From: Alphaproteobacteria bacterium | GTDB lineage: Bacteria > Pseudomonadota > Alphaproteobacteria > Micavibrionales > Micavibrionaceae | Assembly (NCBI GenBank): GCA_030639165.1 | Contig: DAOWDF010000125.1 | Location: forward strand, 1-7,145 | Length of the DNA stretch: 7,145 bases | Reading direction: 5' to 3' | Shown here: piece by piece, positions 1 through 5,948 of the stretch | How positions within the stretch are numbered: position 1 is the first letter of the stretch | Layout of the letters: each line of letters begins with the position of its first letter | Position numbers and translations under genes: made by a program | The notes under the pieces: model-generated | What the model was told of the DNA's origin: nothing | Seen by the model: only the letters and a program-made list of their open reading frames with translations | Database searches by the model: none

Positions 1-764
1 GGCCCCAACTCATCGCCTTTATATATCAATACAATATAACTAAGGTCGGCGTAGCTTGTGCCACTAAAGCTAGTAATATCATTTAATGGAATGGTTATAT
101 CCATCTTCTTACCACGCCAGCGGCCCAGATTATCCTTTGTTAATATAGGGCGTAAATAAAAGGGCATTGTACGAGTTTTCGTTACAAATGGCACACTTAT
201 ATTTTGACGTATTTTTTCTTGCAGCTTATTGGTTAAAGTTAAATCCGAGTCTATAAATACAGCCTTTTCATCAATAGTCGGCATATAAGTATAGAGAATT
301 ATATCTCCCTCACGTATATCCGAGCTAATTTCCGGCACAGAAATATCAAGCATATTATCATGCGCATTAACTGTAATAGATGAAATATTATCCGTGCGAG
401 CAAAATTAAGGGTTGGCATTACATCTTTATAATTTGCATCCAGATGACCATTCACAACCATCAGAGAGGTCGGGTTAAAACCAAAGTGATTATATTTTTT
501 ATTGTATGCCTTATGACGATCAGAGCAGAATTTATGGGTAAAGCTCTTTACCGTTTTATCTAGAACAGGGACTATTCTGCAATTAATCAATATTACATCA
601 TCTTGAGTTTTTAAAATTTTATGGATAGATTCTTGCGCTACTGTATCAGGAGTACAGCTATTGCGCCCAAAAAATTCAATTACTATAGGAGACTTGGCTA
701 TAGCCATAGCAGGAAGAAAAGAAAAAACACTGAATATCAGTAGTGAGATTAAAAGTCTGAACAT
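1..764 (-). CDS. DUF1223-like exported thioredoxin-fold protein, 3' end outside the window
   Basis: The reading frame starts at ATG 764 and stays open for 254 codons to the window edge, so the C-terminus is missing. Residues 1-23 form a signal peptide (hydrophobic core, then AMAIA before KSP), so the protein should be exported to the periplasm. The mature part begins IVIEFF, then NSCTPD (Cys37). This resembles the DUF1223 opening (VVELFTSQGCSSCPPAD), but only one of the usual two cysteines is kept. INCRIVP, then FCSDRHKAY and FNPTSLMVVNG, match the family's later blocks, including the TPQ-VVNG turn, so the family call rests on several blocks in the right order. A strong Shine-Dalgarno (GGGAGG on the minus strand, 780-775) lies 10 bases before the ATG, inside the preceding gene, and the two genes overlap by 16 bases, which suggests coupled translation. 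DUF1223 has no settled function. Loss of a CxxC cysteine argues against a simple disulfide oxidoreductase. Confidence 0.72.
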   Translation of the reverse strand, partial: MFRLLISLLIFSVFSFLPAMAIAKSPIVIEFFGRNSCTPDTVAQESIHKILKTQDDVILINCRIVPVLDKTVKSFTHKFCSDRHKAYNKKYNHFGFNPTSLMVVNGHLDANYKDVMPTLNFARTDNISSITVNAHDNMLDISVPEISSDIREGDIILYTYMPTIDEKAVFIDSDLTLTNKLQEKIRQNISVPFVTKTRTMPFYLRPILTKDNLGRWRGKKMDITIPLNDITSFSGTSYADLSYIVLIYKGDELG

Positions 765-1000
765 CGTCCATTAACCTCCCAATCACCAAAACGTGTTGGT
801 TCTGGCCTATTTTCAAAGCCACCAATTTCTTTTATCTTATGCTGATTCTTACTCTTCGAATAAGAATCTTGCGCTTGCCGCGTAGGCTTCGCACTATCGT
901 GCGGCTCGCGGTCGCTTGCTGTCAATTTTTCTTCAAATGAATCAAAATCGGCCTTAACTTCCGATTCTTCTTTATCAATGCTTGGTTTTTCTATATCCAT
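749..1000 (-). CDS. Succinate dehydrogenase assembly factor 4 family protein (DUF1674)
   Basis: This 83-residue protein ends in the SDHAF4/DUF1674 signature: EIGG at about 58-61, then RPEPTRFGDWEVNGRCSDF to the last residue. In mitochondria, SDHAF4 binds the flavinylated succinate dehydrogenase subunit A and helps it join subunit B. A similar role is expected for bacterial homologues, acting in the cytoplasm on the complex II flavoprotein. Residues 1-57 are acidic, low in complexity and probably disordered. The middle (about residues 27-43, DNA about 871-919) is encoded by a GC-rich, hairpin-forming block unlike the AT-rich flanks, and may be an insertion. ATG 1000 is the first ATG in frame and has no clear Shine-Dalgarno. 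It lies three bases from the end of the inverted-repeat element, so its leader is largely supplied by that element. The gene is divergent from rsmB, a neighbourhood I know from other alphaproteobacteria, and overlaps the downstream DUF1223-like gene. Confidence 0.9.
   Translation of the reverse strand: MDIEKPSIDKEESEVKADFDSFEEKLTASDREPHDSAKPTRQAQDSYSKSKNQHKIKEIGGFENRPEPTRFGDWEVNGRCSDF
844..920. repeat. Hairpin-forming GC-rich block inside the SdhAF4-like gene
   Basis: Two adjacent hairpins lie within the coding sequence. The first pairs 845-851 (ATTCTTA) with 861-867 (TAAGAAT). The second pairs 878-882 (CCGCG) with 907-911 (CGCGG) and, inside it, 890-894 (CGCAC) with 899-903 (GTGCG) around a four-base loop. 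The second hairpin is bracketed by direct repeats of CGCTTGC (872-878 and 913-919). By hand count 34 of 49 bases in 871-919 are G or C, against 23 of 70 in 931-1000. The frame stays open through the block. This resembles, in kind, the in-frame palindromic elements known from Rickettsia genes, but homology to them is not shown. Confidence 0.45.
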
Positions 1001-1003
1001 ATC

Positions 1004-1036
1004 TAGACACTGTTCTTTAATTATTAATGAGCTCTG
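1004..1036 (+). repeat. Left terminal inverted repeat of the intergenic element
   Basis: The first 22 bases (starting TAGACACTG) match the right arm perfectly when reversed, and the remainder is an imperfect extension ending GAGCTCTG. Read on the minus strand, this arm is the immediate leader of the SdhAF4-like gene. Both divergent genes therefore have the same sequence, containing TTAAAGAACAGTGTCTA, just ahead of their start codons. Confidence 0.85.
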
Positions 1037-1143
1037 CGCGAGGAGATTTTTGTCTTCTGGAAGTGAGGCCGTTGCAGAGCATAGCCGTAGCTACGGTCAA
1101 AACGGATGAACAATCAGAGGCAAAAATAAACCGCGCCCTTCGG

Positions 1144-1245
1144 GTTTAACAAAAACACGCAATCTGCGTTGTCAGAAAAAGCTTGAAAGTGGAGAAACAC
1201 TTCACTACGCTTTTCTTTCTAGCATATCACGTGTTTTTGTCAAAC
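1144..1245. repeat. Long imperfect hairpin inside the intergenic element
   Basis: The outer stem pairs 1144-1159 with 1230-1245: 15 of 16 positions pair, with one mismatch at 1148/1241. Its core, ACAAAAACACG against CGTGTTTTTGT, is perfect. On the same axis an inner stem pairs 1187-1191 (AAGTG) with 1198-1202 (CACTT) around the loop GAGAAA. Between them AAAAGC (1177-1182) can pair with GCTTTT (1209-1214). A transcript through here could fold into a roughly 100-base rod. No T-tract marks it as an intrinsic terminator. Confidence 0.6.
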
Positions 1246-1278
1246 AGAGCTTCGTGAATAATTAAAGAACAGTGTCTA
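1245..1278 (-). repeat. Right terminal inverted repeat of the intergenic element
   Basis: This arm pairs with 1004-1036: it is perfect over 1257-1278, then imperfect inward to CAGAGC at 1245-1250. It lies 31 bases ahead of the rsmB start. A TTGTCA at 1237-1242 just before it could serve as a -35 box, but no good -10 box follows at normal spacing, so I do not call a promoter. Confidence 0.85.
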
Positions 1279-1308
1279 ATATTAAAGCAAAAATGAGCGA
1301 TCAGGCAA

Positions 1309-2667
1309 ATGAATTTATCAGAAAATACTAATGAAAATGAAGAGACTAATAACGAAACAAGCGATGTAGATGCGATAATGCCAAGGCGGATTGCTCTGGA
1401 TATGCTTCGGAACGTAGTGGATCGCAGAAATGCACTGGATGTTACGCTTGATGGCAATGAAGATTTTGCCAATATGGAGCAACGTGATCGCGCATTTACA
1501 CGCATGTTATTGACGACTACTTTACGTCGCTTAGGGCAGATTGATGATCTGATAAATTTTGCATTAGATAAGCCTGATCAGCTAAGAACTCCGATAATAC
1601 GTAATATTTTACGCCTCGGAGTAACGCAGCTTTTCTTCATGGTCGTTCCTGATCATGCCAGCGTTGATACTTCTGTGCGATTGGCTGAGCGTATGGGCAT
1701 GGAAAAGCAAATGGGCTTTGTTAATGCAATTTTGCGTAAGCTAGGCCGTGATGGGGCGGCGCGTATTGAACGGCAAGATGCCAGCAGGCTCAATACTCCT
1801 GAATGGCTACTAAAAATCTGGATAGAGGATTACGGCCTAACAGGCGCAGCCAATATTGCTGAGGCGAATATGAACGAGGCAGCGCTGGACTTCACAGTTA
1901 AAGATCCATCGCAGCGTGAAAATTTGGCCAAAGCCTTGCAGGCAAAAGAGCTTGCCACGGGTAGTTTGCGACGCGAGCATGGCGGTAATATTCGCGAAAT
2001 GGAAGGTTTTGATGAGGGGAGCTGGTGGATACAAGATGCATCTGCGGCTATTCCTGCTACATTGCTTGGTGATGTATCAGGGCAAGATGTTATTGATATG
2101 TGCGCTGCCCCGGGGGGCAAAACGCTACAGCTAGCAGCTATGGGCGCGAATGTAACAGCGATTGATCGCTCTGCTAAACGCCTTAAACGATTGGAAGAAA
2201 ATCTGGAGCGCATGGGCTTAACAGATAAAGTTAAGATTGAGGTTGCCGATGCATCGCAGTGGAAGGCCATAGATGCTCCGCAACGAATATTGCTGGATGC
2301 TCCCTGCTCTGCTACTGGTACAATTCGCCGTCACCCTGATACTGGCTATCTAAAATCACCTAAGGATATTGCTGGCCTGATGGCTATTCAGGAACGCTTA
2401 CTCAATCATGCAGGTAGTATGCTAGGGGTTGGTGGTTTGCTGATTTACTGCACCTGTTCTTTGCAAAAAGATGAGGGTGAGAAGCAGATAGATAACTTCC
2501 TTAGCAATCACAATAATTTTGAGCGCATAGCAATAAAACCAGAAGAAATTGGCAAGTATAGCGAACTTATAAATGAAAAAGGTGACTTACGAATACTGCC
2601 TTCTCACTTGCCAGATTTAGGCGGAATGGACGGGTTTTTTGTCTCAAGATTGACGCGGGTTAGTTAG
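1309..2667 (+). CDS. rsmB: 16S rRNA (cytosine-967-C5)-methyltransferase
   Basis: The gene encodes a 452-residue cytoplasmic enzyme that transfers a methyl group from S-adenosylmethionine to C5 of a cytosine in 16S rRNA (C967 in E. coli). A NusB-like RNA-binding domain spans about residues 24-147 (RDRAFTRMLL, LRLGVTQLFF and GFVNAILRKLGR are typical). The Rossmann methyltransferase domain follows: SAM-binding motif I DMCAAPGGKT (263-272), motif IV DAPCSATG with Cys333, and motif VI YCTCSL with the expected catalytic Cys383. The C-terminus GGMDGFFVSRL is also typical. Length is normal for the family. ATG 1309 is the earliest usable start, with only a weak AGG ahead. ATG 1378 (MPRRIALDML) is in frame and begins right at the conserved domain, so the 23-residue acidic Asn/Glu-rich leader may not be translated. 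The next gene starts one base after the stop. Confidence 0.96.
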   Translation: MNLSENTNENEETNNETSDVDAIMPRRIALDMLRNVVDRRNALDVTLDGNEDFANMEQRDRAFTRMLLTTTLRRLGQIDDLINFALDKPDQLRTPIIRNILRLGVTQLFFMVVPDHASVDTSVRLAERMGMEKQMGFVNAILRKLGRDGAARIERQDASRLNTPEWLLKIWIEDYGLTGAANIAEANMNEAALDFTVKDPSQRENLAKALQAKELATGSLRREHGGNIREMEGFDEGSWWIQDASAAIPATLLGDVSGQDVIDMCAAPGGKTLQLAAMGANVTAIDRSAKRLKRLEENLERMGLTDKVKIEVADASQWKAIDAPQRILLDAPCSATGTIRRHPDTGYLKSPKDIAGLMAIQERLLNHAGSMLGVGGLLIYCTCSLQKDEGEKQIDNFLSNHNNFERIAIKPEEIGKYSELINEKGDLRILPSHLPDLGGMDGFFVSRLTRVS

Positions 2668-2668
2668 G

Positions 2669-3070
2669 GTGATACCTAAGGCGATGCTTAAAAACGCGCA
2701 TAGATATTTGCATGTATTTTTTACTCTGGCTTTTATTTTGGTTGGGGTGTCGCCTGCTTGTGAGTTTATTTCTGGTAATAACGGCTTTATAGAGATCTGT
2801 ACTGCTGATGGTTCGGTAAAACAAATAGCAGTTTCTGATGAGTATAATCCGAGCTCAGACTCTAAGCCTGCTTCCGAGCATAAGACAGCAAAGAAAGACT
2901 GTGGCTTTTGTTTTGCCAATACGCATATAAGCAAGAATTTACTTTCATATAATGTTATCAAGCTCACTCAAAACAAACTTAATATAGCAATTAAAGCCGA
3001 GCATCTGGCTTATAAGCACTATTCATATTCCAACTTCCAACAGCGCGCACCTCCCTCTCACATTGCATAA
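2669..3070 (+). CDS. DUF2946-like small exported cysteine protein
   Basis: This is a 133-residue protein if it starts at GTG 2669, one base after the rsmB stop, or 128 residues from ATG 2684. Neither has a well-spaced Shine-Dalgarno. After a short basic stretch comes a hydrophobic segment (about residues 15-30, FFTLAFILVGVSPA), a signal peptide or membrane anchor ending just before Cys31. Then come EICTADG (Cys44), a polar Ser/Lys/Glu-rich linker, KKDCGFCFA with a CxxC at 78-81, and an RAPPS tail. CTADG, a later CxxC and a terminal R-x-PP are the layout I know for DUF2946. The biochemical role of that family is not established. It is often found beside copper transport or copper chaperone genes, which makes metal handling in the envelope a possible role. 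The gene is followed after 40 bases by another small gene, probably in the same transcript. Confidence 0.62.
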   Translation: MIPKAMLKNAHRYLHVFFTLAFILVGVSPACEFISGNNGFIEICTADGSVKQIAVSDEYNPSSDSKPASEHKTAKKDCGFCFANTHISKNLLSYNVIKLTQNKLNIAIKAEHLAYKHYSYSNFQQRAPPSHIA

Positions 3071-3097
3071 ATAATAATCGAAATAATTAATGCAAAT

Positions 3098-3103
3098 GAG
3101 GAG
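3098..3103 (+). promoter_or_regulatory. Ribosome binding site deciding the start at 3111
   Basis: GAGGAG is seven bases before ATG 3111, which is near-ideal spacing. It makes 3111 the likelier start than the upstream in-frame ATG at 3090. Confidence 0.75.
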
Positions 3104-3110
3104 TAAAATC

Positions 3111-3419
3111 ATGGCTGCAACAGCAGGTGATTCGTCGATTAGTGATACATTTAATGAAATAAATCACTGGCGACATATTTTAATGGATTTTAGTATGGTG
3201 GGTATGGCGGTAGGAGCGCTTGTCGCTACAGGCGGGGCTTCAGGTTTCCTTGATCCTATAGCGGGCTGGGCAGCATCGCATGTCACTGGAATCCCTACTT
3301 TACTGGGAGGGGGACAAGAATTTTTGGCTTCAGCCTTTGAACAAGCGGCAGATGGTGTTTGGTATACAGGCGCGGAAACTGGAATGGATCATATGGATCA
3401 TTCAATGCACCACGGCTAG
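3111..3419 (+). CDS. Small hypothetical protein with His/Met-rich C-terminus
   Basis: I do not recognise this 102-residue protein. ATG 3111 is chosen because GAGGAG (3098-3103) lies seven bases ahead. An in-frame ATG at 3090 would add seven residues but would place that ribosome site inside the gene. The N-terminal 18 residues are polar. A small-residue-rich hydrophobic stretch (about residues 26-48, DFSMVGMAVGALVATGGASG) could be one membrane helix, followed by a Gly/Ala-rich, weakly hydrophobic region. The last 13 residues read GMDHMDHSMHHG, with four His, three Met and two Asp, a composition typical of metal-binding tails, especially for copper. It lies 40 bases after the DUF2946-like gene in the same direction, which supports a shared metal-related role but does not prove one. 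There is no cysteine. Confidence 0.7.
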   Translation: MAATAGDSSISDTFNEINHWRHILMDFSMVGMAVGALVATGGASGFLDPIAGWAASHVTGIPTLLGGGQEFLASAFEQAADGVWYTGAETGMDHMDHSMHHG

Positions 3420-3522
3420 CAGAATGTTGATAAGTTTGTGGATATGTTTTTGGTTTTCTGATAGGTTTAATGAGCATTTACCATGCAAATTATCAACCAC
3501 ATCATAAAGCTGAGTATCTAAC

Positions 3523-4185
3523 ATGACACAGACACCTAATATCATTATTGCCCCATCCATACTTTCTGCCGATTTCTCAAAATTGGGCGAGGAAGTTGCC
3601 GCTATTGATAAAGCAGGAGCGGATTATATCCATATCGATGTTATGGATGGGCATTTCGTACCTAACCTGACCTTTGGCGCGCCAGTGATTAAAGCTATTA
3701 GGAAATGTACAGCTAAGACTTTTGATGTTCATTTGATGATCTCGCCAGTTGATTATCTGATAGATGATTTTGTGGATGCAGGAGCAGATATAATCACCGC
3801 CCATGTCGAAGCAGGAGCGCATCTCCACCGTACTTTGCAACATATCAAATCCAAGGGAGTTAAGGCTGGAGTTTCTTTAAATCCGCATACTCCAATTGAA
3901 AGCATTAAACATGTCATGGACATGGTTGATCTTATCTTGATCATGACCGTAAACCCTGGTTTCGGCGGGCAGAGCTTTATTCCACTGCTCGATAAAATAT
4001 CGGATGCACGCGCAATGATTGACGCTACAGGTCGTCAAATTGACTTAGAAGTTGACGGCGGAGTAAATACGCAAACAGCCAAACAAGTTATTGCTGCGGG
4101 CGCGAATGTACTAGTTGCTGGAACTGCCGTATTTAAAGATGGCGCAGATAAATATGCCGAGAATATAAAAGCTCTTAGAGCATAA
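3523..4185 (+). CDS. rpe: Ribulose-phosphate 3-epimerase
   Basis: The enzyme interconverts D-ribulose 5-phosphate and D-xylulose 5-phosphate in the cytoplasmic pentose phosphate pathway. The 220-residue length is normal. It is a TIM barrel with all family landmarks: APSILSADF (10-18), HIDVMDGHFVPN (37-48), FDVHLM (67-72), TVNPGFGGQ (142-150), EVDGGVN (176-182) and the phosphate-binding GTAVF (200-204). By family comparison the metal ligands are His37, Asp39, His70 and Asp178, and Asp39 and Asp178 also act as the acid/base pair. All are present. The Shine-Dalgarno is weak. A 103-base gap separates it from the preceding small gene, so it may have its own promoter. The heparinase-like gene follows after 15 bases with a good ribosome site, indicating an operon. 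Confidence 0.97.
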   Translation: MTQTPNIIIAPSILSADFSKLGEEVAAIDKAGADYIHIDVMDGHFVPNLTFGAPVIKAIRKCTAKTFDVHLMISPVDYLIDDFVDAGADIITAHVEAGAHLHRTLQHIKSKGVKAGVSLNPHTPIESIKHVMDMVDLILIMTVNPGFGGQSFIPLLDKISDARAMIDATGRQIDLEVDGGVNTQTAKQVIAAGANVLVAGTAVFKDGADKYAENIKALRA

Positions 4186-4188
4186 ATT

Positions 4189-4194
4189 GAGGAG
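4189..4194 (+). promoter_or_regulatory. Ribosome binding site of the heparinase-like gene
   Basis: GAGGAG six bases before ATG 4201 confirms that start. It begins four bases after the rpe stop codon, consistent with cotranslation from one message. Confidence 0.8.
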
Positions 4195-4200
4195 AATATT

Positions 4201-5838
4201 ATGAATCTTAATTTAATAAACAATCTAAAAAGCAGAGCTGGTTACCTAGCATATAATAGTTTCTTTTATGACTGGAGCCTAAAAGAAAGCACTCCCGACC
4301 GCTTGATCGTGCGACCAGTTGATGCATGGCCTGGTAATTCCGAAAAAGCCCAAGAATTATTGAATGCTGCTGGAGTAGGTGAGCGCACTGGCGCGCTCTG
4401 GTATGAGGAATGGTGGAGCCCTGAGCAGGCGGATGAAATATGGCGTTCTCATATGCACGGCTTTGGCTGGCTACGGGATTTACGCGCACTTGATGGTGCA
4501 TTGGCGCGCGAGCAAGGGCGCGTAATGATAGAAAGCTGGATTAATCACTGCGGCTCTTGGCAAGCAGATAGCTGGAGAAGCGATCTAATCGGTAACAGAT
4601 TAGCCATGTGGATTTGCCATTATGAATTTTTCTGCGCTAATGCTAGTGAAGAGTTTGAGGAAAAAATTCTTTCCTCTATTGTAAAACAAGCAAAACATTT
4701 AAGTAACTATCTGGCTATATCAAGGAATAAAGCAAAAGATATAGAGATGCTTGAAGCTATAAAGGGACTACTTTATTCAGCGGTTGCTTTGGCTGGTCAT
4801 GAAAAATGGCTTAAGCAATCTTTAAGCGAACTTGAGCAAGTTCTGGATGCGCAAATACTGCCTGATGGCGGGCATATATCACGCTCTCCAGCTACGTTAT
4901 TGAGCGCACTTGAAATTATGGTTGATATGAAGATTGCGCTAAAAGCTGGTGCATATACTGTGCCTGAGTTTTTTGAAACAACGATAAGTAATATGAGCAG
5001 TGCGCTGCGTTTATTCCGCTATAATGATCGTAAATTCGGAATGTTTAATGGCTCGCAAGAAGGCAATCCTGCGATTATAGACTCAATATTGGCGCAAGCT
5101 GGTACACATAAAAAAGCAAAACATAGCCTAAAAGATACTGGCTATGAGCGTATGGAACTGGGCAGATCATTGCTGGTGATGGATACTGGCAAGCCTCCTT
5201 CTGCTGCATATGATAGGAACGCCCACGCTGCGCCTCTGGCTTTTGAATTTTGCCATGGCAAAGAACGACTATTTGTTTCTTGTGGCTCTCATCCAATTTC
5301 TGAAGCATGGCGTGATGCTTTGCGTTTTACTGCTGCACATAACACAGCTTGCCTTGATTATCGTAATGCTTATGAGATCAAGAAAGATGGGCATTTCGGG
5401 CGTAAATCCACGAAAACTGATGTACAGCGCGAGGAAGTAAAAGGCGCTAGCTTAGTCGTAGCTTCTCATAACGGTTATGAAGCGCTAAATGGTGTTACTC
5501 ATACCAGAAAAATATATATGGCAGATGAAGGGAATGATTTGCGCGGTCAAGATGACTTTAGCGCCGAATTAGACCCTGATATCCCAGTTGAAATAGCCTT
5601 AAGATTTCATCTCCACCCAAATGTTAGCGCGTCATTAATTAATGATGGCGAGGAGATATTATTGCGCATGCCGGGCGGTGTTGGCTGGCGTTTCCGTCGT
5701 TCTATCGGCACACTGGAACTAGAGGACAGCCTTTATCTAGGCAGTGGCATCACTCCTAGAAAGACCAAGCAAATAGCCATTTACGGCCATATGACAGAGA
5801 AAGACTCCTGCATTAAATGGTCATTACGCCGCGAGTAA
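4201..5838 (+). CDS. Heparinase II/III family protein
   Basis: This 545-residue protein belongs to the alphaproteobacterial heparinase II/III-like group encoded near rsmB and purH. Residues about 70-270 form the helical (alpha/alpha toroid-like) part, with LRDLRALD, ESWI, and LPDGGHISRSP at 219-230. MFNGSQEG (281-288) and GYERM (314-318) lead into the C-terminal beta-rich heparinase II/III-like domain: AHAAPLAFEF (341-350), FTAAHNTACLDY, ASHNGYEALNGVTHTRKIYM (421-440), RGQDDF, and ALRFHLHPNV (466-475). Classical members are secreted lyases that cleave uronic-acid polysaccharides by beta-elimination. This one has no signal peptide, so a cytoplasmic site is likely and the substrate is unknown. 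Family membership is clear, but enzymatic activity is not shown. Start ATG 4201 is supported by GAGGAG at 4189-4194, six bases ahead. It lies 15 bases after rpe and is probably cotranscribed with it. Confidence 0.9.
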   Translation: MNLNLINNLKSRAGYLAYNSFFYDWSLKESTPDRLIVRPVDAWPGNSEKAQELLNAAGVGERTGALWYEEWWSPEQADEIWRSHMHGFGWLRDLRALDGALAREQGRVMIESWINHCGSWQADSWRSDLIGNRLAMWICHYEFFCANASEEFEEKILSSIVKQAKHLSNYLAISRNKAKDIEMLEAIKGLLYSAVALAGHEKWLKQSLSELEQVLDAQILPDGGHISRSPATLLSALEIMVDMKIALKAGAYTVPEFFETTISNMSSALRLFRYNDRKFGMFNGSQEGNPAIIDSILAQAGTHKKAKHSLKDTGYERMELGRSLLVMDTGKPPSAAYDRNAHAAPLAFEFCHGKERLFVSCGSHPISEAWRDALRFTAAHNTACLDYRNAYEIKKDGHFGRKSTKTDVQREEVKGASLVVASHNGYEALNGVTHTRKIYMADEGNDLRGQDDFSAELDPDIPVEIALRFHLHPNVSASLINDGEEILLRMPGGVGWRFRRSIGTLELEDSLYLGSGITPRKTKQIAIYGHMTEKDSCIKWSLRRE

Positions 5839-5860
5839 TTACTATAACTTGCCAAAAACT

Positions 5861-5881
5861 ATATAGAATGTGATTCTATAT
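5861..5881. repeat. Perfect 9-3-9 hairpin after the heparinase-like gene
   Basis: ATATAGAAT (5861-5869) and ATTCTATAT (5873-5881) are exact inverted repeats around GTG. The hairpin begins 23 bases after the stop codon. The stem is AT-rich and no T-run follows, so it is a poor rho-independent terminator. It could instead protect the mRNA end or serve as an operator for a dimeric regulator of the downstream gene. Confidence 0.5.
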
Positions 5882-5948
5882 CCGTCCTAATAATTATTCA
5901 TATCTTTATCTGGACAAGGAATGAATCTAGAGCACACTATGTTTATGT

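Larger units (their letters stand above)
1004..1278. mobile_element. Putative MITE-like element with terminal inverted repeats
   Basis: Bases 1004-1025 are the exact reverse complement of 1257-1278 (22 bases). With a few mismatches and a one-base shift the match continues inward to 1036 and 1245 (GCTCTG against CAGAGC). The outermost two bases on each side are TA, which would fit a TA target duplication around a 271-base element (1006-1276), as made by IS630/Tc1/mariner-type transposases. TA is self-complementary, so this cannot be told from a longer repeat. No transposase is encoded and no long frame is open, so any movement would have to be driven from elsewhere. The element fills nearly the whole gap between the SdhAF4-like gene (its ATG is three bases from the left end) and rsmB (31 bases from the right end). 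It must therefore carry or disrupt the divergent promoters. Alternative: a symmetrical divergent regulatory region of another origin. Confidence 0.55.

Noticed and set aside
1037..1244. Remnant of a transposase gene inside the inverted-repeat element
   Set aside because: All frames are broken by stops within short distances and no DDE-type motif is visible, so I treat the interior as non-coding.
1237..1265. Sigma-70 promoter for rsmB using TTGTCA at 1237-1242
   Set aside because: The following hexamers at 16-18 base spacing match TATAAT poorly, so a specific promoter call is not justified.
1227..1505. A 92-codon minus-strand frame over the rsmB start
   Set aside because: It lies opposite the well-supported rsmB coding sequence and its Ser/Arg-rich product resembles no known family.
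1830..2270. A 146-codon minus-strand frame inside rsmB
   Set aside because: It is antisense to conserved RsmB motifs, so it is best explained as a shadow of that gene's codon pattern.
3437..3445. TGTGGATAT, one base from a DnaA box, in the gap before rpe
   Set aside because: A single near-match in a 103-base AT-rich gap, without clustered boxes or origin-associated genes, does not support a replication origin.
3426..3497. Inverted repeat GTTGATAA (3426-3433) and TTATCAAC (3490-3497) before rpe
   Set aside because: Eight bases separated by 56, AT-rich and with no supporting pairing between; it may well be chance.
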